Part shown: positions 25,435 to 33,166 of the stretch, one piece after another | Numbering within the stretch: the first letter of the stretch is position 1 | Layout of the letters: every line of letters begins with the position of its first letter | Source: Geobacter sp. | GTDB lineage: Bacteria; Desulfobacterota; Desulfuromonadia; Geobacterales; Geobacteraceae | Direction of reading: 5' to 3' | Assembly: GCA_003574885.1 (NCBI GenBank) | Contig: PJFC01000010.1 | Location: 1-64,000 of the forward strand | DNA length: 64,000 nt | Program-made: the position numbers and the translations under genes | Notes under the pieces: model-generated | The model's input: only the letters and a program-made list of their open reading frames with translations | Told to the model about the DNA's origin: nothing | Databases searched by the model: none

Positions 25435-26901
25435 TCAATAACTCACAAATGCGTCTGTCGTGAAATGCATTGGCATGCCGGAAGCGGAGAAATCGAAATG
25501 TTTCCCGTGGTCTTTCATCATCAGCTTGAACGCGCTCATCATGTAGCGACGTTTGAAACCGTCCTCCAGCGCGACAATCTCCTGCACCTTCTCGGTGTAA
25601 AACTTCATGTAGCAGGTACCGAGTGCCTGGGTAATTTCGTCCATGGTCATCTCGAACGGCTCGATAATGGGAGTCACCAGATTGTATTTCGAGTAGTCCC
25701 ATACCCTGATACGATCCTTCATGTCCGCATGAATCGGGGTAAAAGGCATGGGGGTGACGACGGGGAACACAGCGATATCCGGATTGAGATACTTGGCGGA
25801 TTCGATGGTGTTGTCGATTGAATCCCATGTTTCATTCGGAAAGCCGATCATGAATGACGCTTCCGTGATGATGCCCGCCTCGCGGCACAGATCCAGTGCC
25901 TGCTTGTTCTGCTCGAAACTGGTGCCTTTGTTCAGGCTGTTCAAGGTATCCTTGTCGGCACTCTCCGCACCGATGTAAATATGGATTATCCCGGCCTCCG
26001 CGTATTTGTGCAGGATATCCGCATCCCTGATGATATCTTCCACCCTGGTTTCGATGAGCAACTGGACCCCGAACTTCCGCTCGATCAACAGGTCCAGGAA
26101 CAGTTCCCAGCGGTCCCGGTGTTTGGTCGGATAAGCGTCGATCAGCGTGAAGAAGCTGATATTGTAGGTTTCGATCAGGTGGGCCATTTCTTCGATGACA
26201 TTTTCCGGTTTCCGACAGCGCCAGTCCTCGCGCCAGAACATCCTCTGGCTGCAGAATGCGCACTCCATGTCGCAGCCACGGGAACTCAGAATGGAGGCCA
26301 TTCTGCCGCCGGGTGCGACGCGGTACTGGTAATCGTCCCAGTCCAGCAGGTGCCACGCTGCAGATAAGGAGTCAAGTTCGACAATGTGGGGCTGATTGGC
26401 GTTCGAAACAACCTCCCCACCCTCCAGGAATGCAATACCCTTCACGTCTTTTCCCTTACCTTCCGGAATCGCCGCGAGCAGTTGTTTCAAGGTCTGCTCA
26501 GGTTCTCCCTTCAGGATGTAATCGACATGGTTTTTGTTGTCTTCGAGGATTTCGTTAAACATGAAGGTGGGATGGGGGCCACCCAGCAGGGTGACAATCG
26601 CCGGATTTACCTCTTTGGCAACATCCAGAATCCTGAGGGCATCGGGAACCGTGGCAGTGCTGATGGCGCCGGTGACCGGAAGGTAATCCAGGGTCATGAC
26701 GAAATCGGGCTGGAATCGTTCGATCTCCTGCCTGATATCATCGAAAGCGAGCCCTTTGTTCATAGCATCAAATATTCTGGCTTCGTGTCCCGCTTCAAGC
26801 GCGGCTCCGGCGAGATAGGCCAGATGCAGTGGGGGCCATTTGCCGACAACCTGCACTCCCCAACAGTGATACGGGGCTGTTACAAAAAGAATCTTGCTCA
26901 T
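25435..26901 (-). CDS. BchE-like B12-binding radical SAM protein, copy 1
   Basis: A 488-residue protein with an N-terminal B12-binding Rossmann region (1-145; KILFVTAPYH, LLGGPHPTF) and a radical SAM core with C210, C214 and C217 in CDMECAFC. It is clearly related to the protein encoded at 29215-30651 and both recall BchE, the anaerobic Mg-protoporphyrin ester cyclase, but nothing else of a chlorophyll pathway is present. Substrate unknown. The ATG at 26901 follows GGGGAGG. The gene is separated from the histidine kinase gene by 156 bases that contain a PhoB-type repeat, so it may be a direct target of that regulator. Confidence 0.87.
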   Translation of the reverse strand: MSKILFVTAPYHCWGVQVVGKWPPLHLAYLAGAALEAGHEARIFDAMNKGLAFDDIRQEIERFQPDFVMTLDYLPVTGAISTATVPDALRILDVAKEVNPAIVTLLGGPHPTFMFNEILEDNKNHVDYILKGEPEQTLKQLLAAIPEGKGKDVKGIAFLEGGEVVSNANQPHIVELDSLSAAWHLLDWDDYQYRVAPGGRMASILSSRGCDMECAFCSQRMFWREDWRCRKPENVIEEMAHLIETYNISFFTLIDAYPTKHRDRWELFLDLLIERKFGVQLLIETRVEDIIRDADILHKYAEAGIIHIYIGAESADKDTLNSLNKGTSFEQNKQALDLCREAGIITEASFMIGFPNETWDSIDNTIESAKYLNPDIAVFPVVTPMPFTPIHADMKDRIRVWDYSKYNLVTPIIEPFEMTMDEITQALGTCYMKFYTEKVQEIVALEDGFKRRYMMSAFKLMMKDHGKHFDFSASGMPMHFTTDAFVSY

Positions 26902-26995
26902 CCGGTTCCTCCCCTGCGTAAATGGTTTCAATTGCAAAGTTGAAGAGTGCAAAGCGCACCTGATGAACTTTACCAATGAAACGATCAATGGTCAT

Positions 26996-27013
26996 GTAAA
27001 GATTTGGTAAAGA
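26996..27013 (-). promoter_or_regulatory. PhoB/OmpR-type response-regulator box
   Basis: On the minus strand TCTTTAC-CAAA-TCTTTAC: a perfect 7-bp direct repeat with a 4-bp spacer (11-bp period), the classic binding layout of OmpR/PhoB-family regulators. A third, inverted half-site (ATTGGTAAAG) lies at 26968-26977. It sits about 95 bases before the radical SAM start, right behind a gene pair encoding such a regulator and its kinase. Confidence 0.6.
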
Positions 27014-27057
27014 ATCAGATGAGTAGTGAGCAGATGAGGGATGAAAGGTAGAGCGCT

Positions 27058-28158
27058 CTACAAGGCTGGGTTATCATTTCGTTTTTTTACCGTACAAGGG
27101 AGGTTGAACCAGACACGGGTCCCCTCCCCGCCGCTTTCCGCACCTACCGTACCTCCATGCGCCTCGATAAGTTCCTTGACGATTGCCAGTCCGATACCCG
27201 CGCCCCCGGCTTCCCGTGAGCGGGAGCGGTCCGCCCGGAAAAATCGTTCGAACAGATAGGGAATATCATCTGCCGCAATGACCGCACCGCTGTTGGCGAA
27301 GACGGTCTTTATGCCGTCCGCGGTACGCTGCGTTGCAAGCGTTACGATCCCCCGGCGCGGCGTGTATTTCCAGGCATTGTCGGCCAGGTTGCGTATTGCC
27401 TGCAGCAGCTTGTCCCGGTCTGCCGTTACCAGATCGCTCCCCGGGTCGAGCTGCCACTGCACTTCAATCTCCTTCTCCTGGAAATTAGGCCGATACATGG
27501 CCATGATCTGGCCGAGCAGTTCGTGGAGGGAGATTTCATGGCAATCGAGAAACGCCTTGGCAGCATCGGCTCTCGCCAGCTGCTGGAGATCGTCAACCAG
27601 ATGGACGAGGCGCAGAACCTCCTGCTCAAGCATCTGAAAAGTCTCGCTGGTCGGCGGAATGACGGCATCGCTCAATCCCTCCAGGTAGCCGCGCAGGTTG
27701 GTCAGAGGGGTGCGCAGTTCGTGGGATATGTCGGCTACCATGTTCTTGCGGAGCCGTTCAACCGTCTCCAGGTTATCGGCCATGTGGTTAAAGGCATCGG
27801 CAAGCTGCCCACCTTCATAGCGGGATACCACGTTGACCCGTTCGGAATAATTACCGTCGGCAACTTTTTTGGTGATGGCGGTGATCTGTAACAGGGGGCG
27901 CAAGACCCAGGTAGTCAGGAGGTAGGTAAAAAGCAGGGTAAAGGTCAGCGCAGCGAAAGCTCCCCAGAACATGTAGTGATGGATAGCTTCAAGAAACCTG
28001 CTATGCGCATCAACCGGCGAGACGTGAAAACGTTCTGACAGCTCCTGGTAATACACTGCCGCACGCCGGTCTACGGCTTGCCAGACCACCAGCGAAAAAA
28101 TCGCAAAGATCGGGACAAAGTGGCCAATCAATAACTTCCAGAGCAGCCTCTGTCGCAT
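27058..28158 (-). CDS. Sensor histidine kinase (BaeS/PhoR-like)
   Basis: A 366-residue inner-membrane kinase: helix 1 (about 10-28), a short 35-residue periplasmic segment, helix 2 (about 63-85), HAMP (85-138), HisKA with the phospho-accepting H146 in DISHELRTPL, and an HATPase domain with N-box NLADNAWKY and GGAGIGLAIV. The sensory loop is very small, so the signal may be sensed in the membrane or by a partner. The ATG follows the regulator's TAG directly (TAGATG), so the pair is translationally coupled. Confidence 0.93.
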   Translation of the reverse strand: MRQRLLWKLLIGHFVPIFAIFSLVVWQAVDRRAAVYYQELSERFHVSPVDAHSRFLEAIHHYMFWGAFAALTFTLLFTYLLTTWVLRPLLQITAITKKVADGNYSERVNVVSRYEGGQLADAFNHMADNLETVERLRKNMVADISHELRTPLTNLRGYLEGLSDAVIPPTSETFQMLEQEVLRLVHLVDDLQQLARADAAKAFLDCHEISLHELLGQIMAMYRPNFQEKEIEVQWQLDPGSDLVTADRDKLLQAIRNLADNAWKYTPRRGIVTLATQRTADGIKTVFANSGAVIAADDIPYLFERFFRADRSRSREAGGAGIGLAIVKELIEAHGGTVGAESGGEGTRVWFNLPCTVKKRNDNPAL

Positions 28159-28875
28159 CTACCCCTCCGGGTTTCCGTCGCTGAAGCAATAACCATGGCC
28201 GCGCACCGTTAGAATAAAACAGGGCCGGGAAGGATCATCCTCAATCTTCTGGCGGAGTTTGCCGATGTGCACATCGATGACCCGGTCGATAACCGCCTCG
28301 CTGTTCTGATAACACTGCCTCAGAAGTTCCTCCCGGGAAAGGACCTTCCCGGGAGAGATCATCAGAGCATACAGAAGTTTGTACTCCCACGTTGTCAGGG
28401 AAACAGGTTTCCCGTCGCGGGTTACCCTGTGTTTCTCGGTATCCAGTTCCAGCCCGGCAGCCGAGAGGATTGCTGCAGCAGCGGACGAGACCGGCCTGCT
28501 GCGTCGCAGGATAGCCTTGACCCGTTCCACCAGTTCGCGGGGGCTGAACGGCTTCACCACGTAATCATCGGCGCCCATAGCCAGGCCGGCAACCCGGTCA
28601 ACCTCTTCTTCCCGCGCCGTAAGCATCAGGACAGGGACATCGGAACTTTTCCGCAGATCCCGGCATATCTCCCAACCGTCAACGTTCGGCAGCATGACGT
28701 CGAGGATGACGAAAACGGGATTGCAATCGTCTGCGGCCCGGAGCGCCTCCCCGCCGTCGTGGACAACCACCGTCGAGAACCCCTCCCGCTCGAGATATGT
28801 AGCAACCAGTGCGGCGGTATTGCGGTCGTCTTCTACGATCAACACCGTTCCCTGGTTGCCAGTGGGCTGAGACAT
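28159..28875 (-). CDS. OmpR-family response regulator
   Basis: A 238-residue two-domain regulator. The receiver (about 10-125) has acidic residues at 16-17, the phospho-acceptor D59 (FVILDVML) and the conserved lysine in VKPFSPREL. The C-terminal winged helix (about 140-232) ends with VRGHGYCF. Cognate kinase follows immediately. It lies 13 bases after a rhodanese gene in an operon headed by a BchE-like enzyme. The perfect direct repeat at 26996-27013 is a likely binding site. Confidence 0.95.
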   Translation of the reverse strand: MSQPTGNQGTVLIVEDDRNTAALVATYLEREGFSTVVVHDGGEALRAADDCNPVFVILDVMLPNVDGWEICRDLRKSSDVPVLMLTAREEEVDRVAGLAMGADDYVVKPFSPRELVERVKAILRRSRPVSSAAAAILSAAGLELDTEKHRVTRDGKPVSLTTWEYKLLYALMISPGKVLSREELLRQCYQNSEAVIDRVIDVHIGKLRQKIEDDPSRPCFILTVRGHGYCFSDGNPEG

Positions 28876-28888
28876 TCATTTCTCCGAA

Positions 28889-29218
28889 TTAATGAACAGT
28901 GGGAAAGCCAGAACGCCGCCAGGCAGCCATGTGGCCCGTAAGAAGGGTGACATTGCGGAAACCGAGTACACCGAGCAACGCCTTGCCCATCATGGCACGA
29001 GGACCAAGTTCGCACAGCACGACAAGTTCGGCATCTTTATCCTGCGGAAGCGACACAAGCCTCAGCAGTATTTTCCAGACCGGTGCGTTAATCGCACCGG
29101 GGATATGGCCAGCCTTGAATTCAAATCCCGTGCGGACATCGATCACTGCCGGTGGCTGCCCGGAGGCAATTTTTTCTGCAAGTAGCCGTGGGTCCATAGG
29201 TGAATTCCGCCCTGTCAT
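28889..29218 (-). CDS. Single-domain rhodanese-like protein
   Basis: A 109-residue cytoplasmic sulfurtransferase-type domain. The region VIDVRTGFEFKAGHIPGAIN is the standard N-terminal part, and the active-site loop has a cysteine in CELGPRA, so it could carry a persulfide. No signal peptide. The ATG overlaps the TGA of the upstream BchE-like gene (ATGA, 29215-29218), which supports this start over the internal ATG at residue 8 and suggests the two products are made in step. A sulfur-donor or sensing role beside the radical SAM enzyme is inference. Confidence 0.9.
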   Translation of the reverse strand: MTGRNSPMDPRLLAEKIASGQPPAVIDVRTGFEFKAGHIPGAINAPVWKILLRLVSLPQDKDAELVVLCELGPRAMMGKALLGVLGFRNVTLLTGHMAAWRRSGFPTVH

Positions 29219-30651
29219 CCCTTGGATTTCATTTTCAATGCATCAATGGTTGCCGGGATCTTGCCAAGCATGCCGATTCCCAGCTTCTTCATGACAAAGC
29301 GGCTGCCCATAAACAGCTTGGTAATGCGCATCAGATAGTCACGCTTGAAGCCGGCCTTCATGGTCATGTAGTCCACTATCTTGCCCATGTAAAAATTGCG
29401 GTAGCCGTCCGCTATCGCAACCTCAATCTGCAGAATGCTCATGTTGTGTGGCTCAATGACAGGATCAACCATGTTGTATTTTGCATAATCGTGGACCCGA
29501 ATAAGGGGGATCAGCTTTTTATACCCCTCTGCATACGGCCAGGGGGTGAACGTGAAAAAGTTTGCGATGTCCGGGTTGTACTGCTGGGCCAGGTGCATGG
29601 TTTTCTTTATGCTCTCAGTAGTCTCGTCGGGAAAGCCTACCATAAACGACGCTTCGGACACGATCTCCTGCTCGCGGAGAAGATCAAAGATCTGCTTGAC
29701 TTCTCCTAAATCCATCCCTTTTTTCATTGCATCGAGGGCGGCCTGGTCGGCTGTCTCAATCCCGGTCGATATGTAGATGACGCCGGCCTTGCGGTACTTC
29801 CAGAGGATGTCCCTGTCCCGGATGATGTCCGGGCACCTGGTCTCCATCAAAAGATAAACCGGGATATCCCTGGCAATGACCGCATCGAGCAGGGCTTCCC
29901 AGCGCTCCCGGCTCCTGGTGGGATGTTCATCGGTAATCATGAAGACGTTGACGCGGTACGTTGTGTACAGATATTCCAGCTCGTCGGCCACATTCCGAGG
30001 GTCCCGGGCGCGCCAGGATTTCTCCCAGAAGCTCTGCTGGGAGCAGAATGTGCAGTCATGCTCACAGCCGCGGGAGGTGCTGATCGCACCTAGGCGTGAA
30101 TCGGGGATCACCAGACTGTAATAGTCCCGCCAGTCGAGAAGGTCCCACGCAGCCGGAAGATCGTCAATGGTCTCAACATACGTGCGCCTGTCGGTCCTGA
30201 CGACCGCACCCTCGCGCAGGAAGGCAATTCCGGCAACCGTGGCCGGGTCGTCACCAGCCTCAAGCACCTCCAGCAAATGCCGGAGTGTGGCTTCCCCTTC
30301 GCCGATGACGATGTAATCTACGGCAGCAGAGCTTGCAAGCACCTCCTCATACATGAAGGAGGGATGCACGCCCCCCAGGATGGTTACGGTAGCCGGGTTG
30401 ACTTTTTTGGCCAGTTCAAGGATCTTGACGGCGTCATTGATGGTAGCGGTGATCGCGGTTGATGCAACGCAAGCCGCCATGGATTCGCGCAAACGCTGCT
30501 CGATCGCGGGGTATGCATGACCCTTGGCCATGGCATCGTAGATCTCTGCATCCAGGCCTGCCAGACGGGCGGCACCGGCAAGGTAGACCAAACCGAGGGG
30601 AACCCAGCGACCGGCAATTTCATCCACGCCACTATGGTAGGGGGGGGTCAC
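29215..30651 (-). CDS. BchE-like B12-binding radical SAM protein, copy 2
   Basis: At least 478 residues: B12-binding region, then radical SAM core with C196, C200 and C203 in CEHDCTFC. Shares long matched segments with copy 1 (for example SEASFMVGFPDET here, TEASFMIGFPNET there). The GTG at 30651 is the first standard start, but it cuts off the first strand (SKILF) of the domain. In-frame codons back to an ATT at 30687, six bases after AGGGAG, restore that strand; the frame is stopped by TGA just before. A rare ATT start is therefore possible. Head of the rhodanese and two-component operon. Confidence 0.85.
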   Translation of the reverse strand: MTPPYHSGVDEIAGRWVPLGLVYLAGAARLAGLDAEIYDAMAKGHAYPAIEQRLRESMAACVASTAITATINDAVKILELAKKVNPATVTILGGVHPSFMYEEVLASSAAVDYIVIGEGEATLRHLLEVLEAGDDPATVAGIAFLREGAVVRTDRRTYVETIDDLPAAWDLLDWRDYYSLVIPDSRLGAISTSRGCEHDCTFCSQQSFWEKSWRARDPRNVADELEYLYTTYRVNVFMITDEHPTRSRERWEALLDAVIARDIPVYLLMETRCPDIIRDRDILWKYRKAGVIYISTGIETADQAALDAMKKGMDLGEVKQIFDLLREQEIVSEASFMVGFPDETTESIKKTMHLAQQYNPDIANFFTFTPWPYAEGYKKLIPLIRVHDYAKYNMVDPVIEPHNMSILQIEVAIADGYRNFYMGKIVDYMTMKAGFKRDYLMRITKLFMGSRFVMKKLGIGMLGKIPATIDALKMKSKG

Positions 30652-30796
30652 AAACAGGATTTTACTGGGGTTGGCTTCCGGTTTAATACAATTCTCCCTG
30701 TCCTGTCAGCGGTACGATCCAAAATGATTCTATGCTGCCAGATTAACATGTTACGATGATAAAACCCAGCCGTTTCACTGAACATCGCCACAAAAT

Positions 30797-30837
30797 AAGG
30801 AAGCAATCCACGGATCAATCGAGCATGCCGCTTCCTT
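30797..30837 (-). terminator. Terminator-like hairpin after hsmA
   Basis: Perfect 8-bp arms AAGGAAGC (30797-30804) and GCTTCCTT (30830-30837) with a 25-base loop; on the minus strand the hairpin is followed by ATTTTG. It lies just after the hsmA stop and before the radical SAM operon. The long loop makes it less certain than a classic terminator. Confidence 0.45.
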
Positions 30838-30846
30838 GCACCTCTC

Positions 30847-31227
30847 TCAATGCGTCATGCGCATCATGCCCGAAATGGCGCCGCTGAAAAAAGCGACCAA
30901 CCAGCACGTGTAGATAGTCAGACTGACCCGGTGGAAGACGCGGTTTACCGCCTCGGCCCGGTTGGCCAGCGAGGCAATCAGCGCCAGCAAAAAATGGAAG
31001 GCCATCCCGGCCAGCGAGGCAATGCCGGTGATGTTATGCCATTCGGGCGCCTTGCCAAAAGTAACGGCAAACAGGTTCATCTGGTGTGTCCCAAGATAGT
31101 CGCACATCAGGCCGATACCGAAGATGACCAGGTGCTTCCGGTGCAACCCCTGCTTCCGCCCGCTAAAAACCGCCCACGTATAGAAGAGCAGGGCCAGGTT
31201 CATCCAGATTACCGCTTGCAGCAACAT
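30847..31227 (-). CDS. hsmA: HsmA-family (TIGR03987) integral membrane protein
   Basis: A 126-residue protein with four predicted membrane helices (about 3-20, 35-55, 65-85, 100-120) and conserved polar positions (FGIGLMCDYLGTHQM, HNITGIASLAGMAFH) that match my memory of the HsmA/TIGR03987 family. Function is not known; conserved His and Asp residues within helices may bind heme or metal, but this is a guess. I chose ATG 31227 since AAAGGA lies seven bases ahead. A perfect inverted repeat CCTTTCA-CA-TGAAAGG (31237-31252) covers this ribosome site and may be regulatory. Confidence 0.75.
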   Translation of the reverse strand: MLLQAVIWMNLALLFYTWAVFSGRKQGLHRKHLVIFGIGLMCDYLGTHQMNLFAVTFGKAPEWHNITGIASLAGMAFHFLLALIASLANRAEAVNRVFHRVSLTIYTCWLVAFFSGAISGMMRMTH

Positions 31228-31236
31228 CGGCAAATC

Positions 31237-31252
31237 CTTTCACATGAAAGGT
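31237..31252. repeat. Inverted repeat over the hsmA ribosome site
   Basis: CCTTTCA-CA-TGAAAGG, 7-bp arms with a 2-base centre. It includes the AAAGGA ribosome site of hsmA and could act as an operator or a small RNA hairpin that limits translation. Confidence 0.4.
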
Positions 31253-31297
31253 ACCCCTCGCCGGGATACAATTGAGACTACTGAATTAGAGTTCGTA

Positions 31298-33166
31298 TCA
31301 GGGACGAGCAGTATAACCGTCAATCAGCTCTTTGAAAGAGGGACGCCTCCGGAGGGGAGCAAACTCCGGAGAACTGTTAATTGCGTCCAGGTTGCGATAA
31401 CCCAGTTTGAGGGCCTCTGCAAGATACGCAAGGGCCGCCTCGTCATTCTTCTCGAGCGCTTCAACACGGGCCAGACTGTACTGAAGATCGGGGCTGTTAC
31501 CGCCATTTTCGTAACACTTGCGGTACCATGCCCGTGCTTCGGCAACTCTTCCCGTTTCGAGACAGATGTTTCCCAGCGAAAAAAGTGCATTTGCGGAAGC
31601 GGGCTCCAGAAGGAATGCCTTGTGATACGCCTTTTCTGCTTCCGGCAGATTTCTGGCAAGAACGTGATAGCGCCCCAGGGTGAGGAACCCCCGAGGATAC
31701 TCGGGAAACTTCCTCGTAAGAGTCAGCAGCAGAGGGGAAGCCTTTTCGAGCGATCCCTCGTCCATGTAGAGATTTGCCGCTTCCAGAAGTGCCTTCCGTT
31801 CCACCTGCGGATCGGCAAACTCCCTTTTCAGGGCAAAGAGTTTTTCATAGGTGGCAAGGGCTTCCTTCTTTTTGCCGTCATAGATATATGCAGCAGCAAG
31901 GGTAGCGCGCTGATCCTTGAGCATGGGGAGCTTTTTCACCACATCGCTCCAGAGAGCGATGGCGTTCTGCCAGACCTGCGCCCGCTGGTAAGAGAGCAGC
32001 AGATAGGGGACAAGCAGGCAGGTAATGGCTACCAGTGCCGCATTTGTCCGTTCGGGAAAGAACCTGTCGCGGCAGCGGGACAGTAACCCGCCGGCCATCC
32101 AGGCGGCGCCCAGCATGGGGAAGTACAGGTAGCGGTCATTCATCAGGGTTGAGAGCGGAACAATCTGGGCAACGGGTATCAGCCCGAGAAAAAACAGGGC
32201 AAAACCGAAAAACAGCCACCGGTCACGACGCCAGAGATAGATACCGGCGAGACAAAGGGTCGCAACAAGCAGGAGTGCCACGACCACTTCGCCATCGAAG
32301 CGATTTTTTATGAAAAATATGTAGACTGCATTCAAATTTTCGTTTGCGGGCCAGAGCAGAATCTGTACGTAGCGAGTCAACACGGTAAGCATCGTCAGGA
32401 ATTTGGCGGCGATGTTTCCTTCAAAGAGGTCAACACTCCCTCCGCCGGCCGACTGGGTTGACATGGTAATGACTGAGGCAACTGCTACGGCCACAATATA
32501 CGGGATCTTGTCGACAAATACCCCTTTTCTGCGCCGAGGCTTTTCCAGGGAGATATCATGGAGTAGAAAGACAAAAGGCATGATGACGGCGATCGACTTG
32601 GCAAAGAGCGAAAGCAGCAGACAAAGTACGGAGAGGATATAGGCACGGGTCCGTCCCTCGCCGGTTCGTTGCCGATACGAGAGATAGGCGAGAAACGAGC
32701 AGAGCGAGAAAAACATGGCCAGGAGGTTCTTGCGCTGGGAAATCCATGCAACCGACTCGACCTGAACCGGGTGCAGGAGGAACACGGCGGCGGACACGAA
32801 AGCCCAGACCGGTTTCCCCGTTATCCGGTAGACCAGCAGATAGAACAGCAGCCCGTTAACGGTATGGAACCCAACATTGACTCCGTGGAACCAGGCCGGA
32901 TTCAGCCCCGCCAGTTGATAGTCGAACATGTAGGAGAGCAGATGTATCGGCGCGTAGTTCCCGACATACGATGAAGAGAAAACATGAATCAGGTTGATCG
33001 CGGAAAAGCCGCGGATATCGGGGTTGCTCGTTACATACTGATAATCATCCCAGTTGGAGAGAAAATCAAAACTCAGGGTCTGTCCGTAAACCACTAACGT
33101 CAGGAGAGTCAGGACGATGGCCGGGACCAGATGCGGCTTTAATTTCGTGAAGTTGGTTGACATCAT
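31298..33166 (-). CDS. TMTC-like GT-C membrane protein with TPR repeats (type A)
   Basis: A 622-residue protein with about ten or more membrane helices (1-400) and a C-terminal TPR array (about 410-600). The first loop carries NWDDYQYVTSNPDI, an acidic motif placed like the DxD/DE site of GT-C glycosyltransferases, and HPVQVESVAWISQRK follows. Eukaryotic TMTC proteins with this layout are O-mannosyltransferases; the bacterial role is unproven. Its start overlaps the stop of the next gene by ATGA. It is a paralogue of the protein at 54296-56026. Confidence 0.82.
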   Translation of the reverse strand: MMSTNFTKLKPHLVPAIVLTLLTLVVYGQTLSFDFLSNWDDYQYVTSNPDIRGFSAINLIHVFSSSYVGNYAPIHLLSYMFDYQLAGLNPAWFHGVNVGFHTVNGLLFYLLVYRITGKPVWAFVSAAVFLLHPVQVESVAWISQRKNLLAMFFSLCSFLAYLSYRQRTGEGRTRAYILSVLCLLLSLFAKSIAVIMPFVFLLHDISLEKPRRRKGVFVDKIPYIVAVAVASVITMSTQSAGGGSVDLFEGNIAAKFLTMLTVLTRYVQILLWPANENLNAVYIFFIKNRFDGEVVVALLLVATLCLAGIYLWRRDRWLFFGFALFFLGLIPVAQIVPLSTLMNDRYLYFPMLGAAWMAGGLLSRCRDRFFPERTNAALVAITCLLVPYLLLSYQRAQVWQNAIALWSDVVKKLPMLKDQRATLAAAYIYDGKKKEALATYEKLFALKREFADPQVERKALLEAANLYMDEGSLEKASPLLLTLTRKFPEYPRGFLTLGRYHVLARNLPEAEKAYHKAFLLEPASANALFSLGNICLETGRVAEARAWYRKCYENGGNSPDLQYSLARVEALEKNDEAALAYLAEALKLGYRNLDAINSSPEFAPLRRRPSFKELIDGYTARP

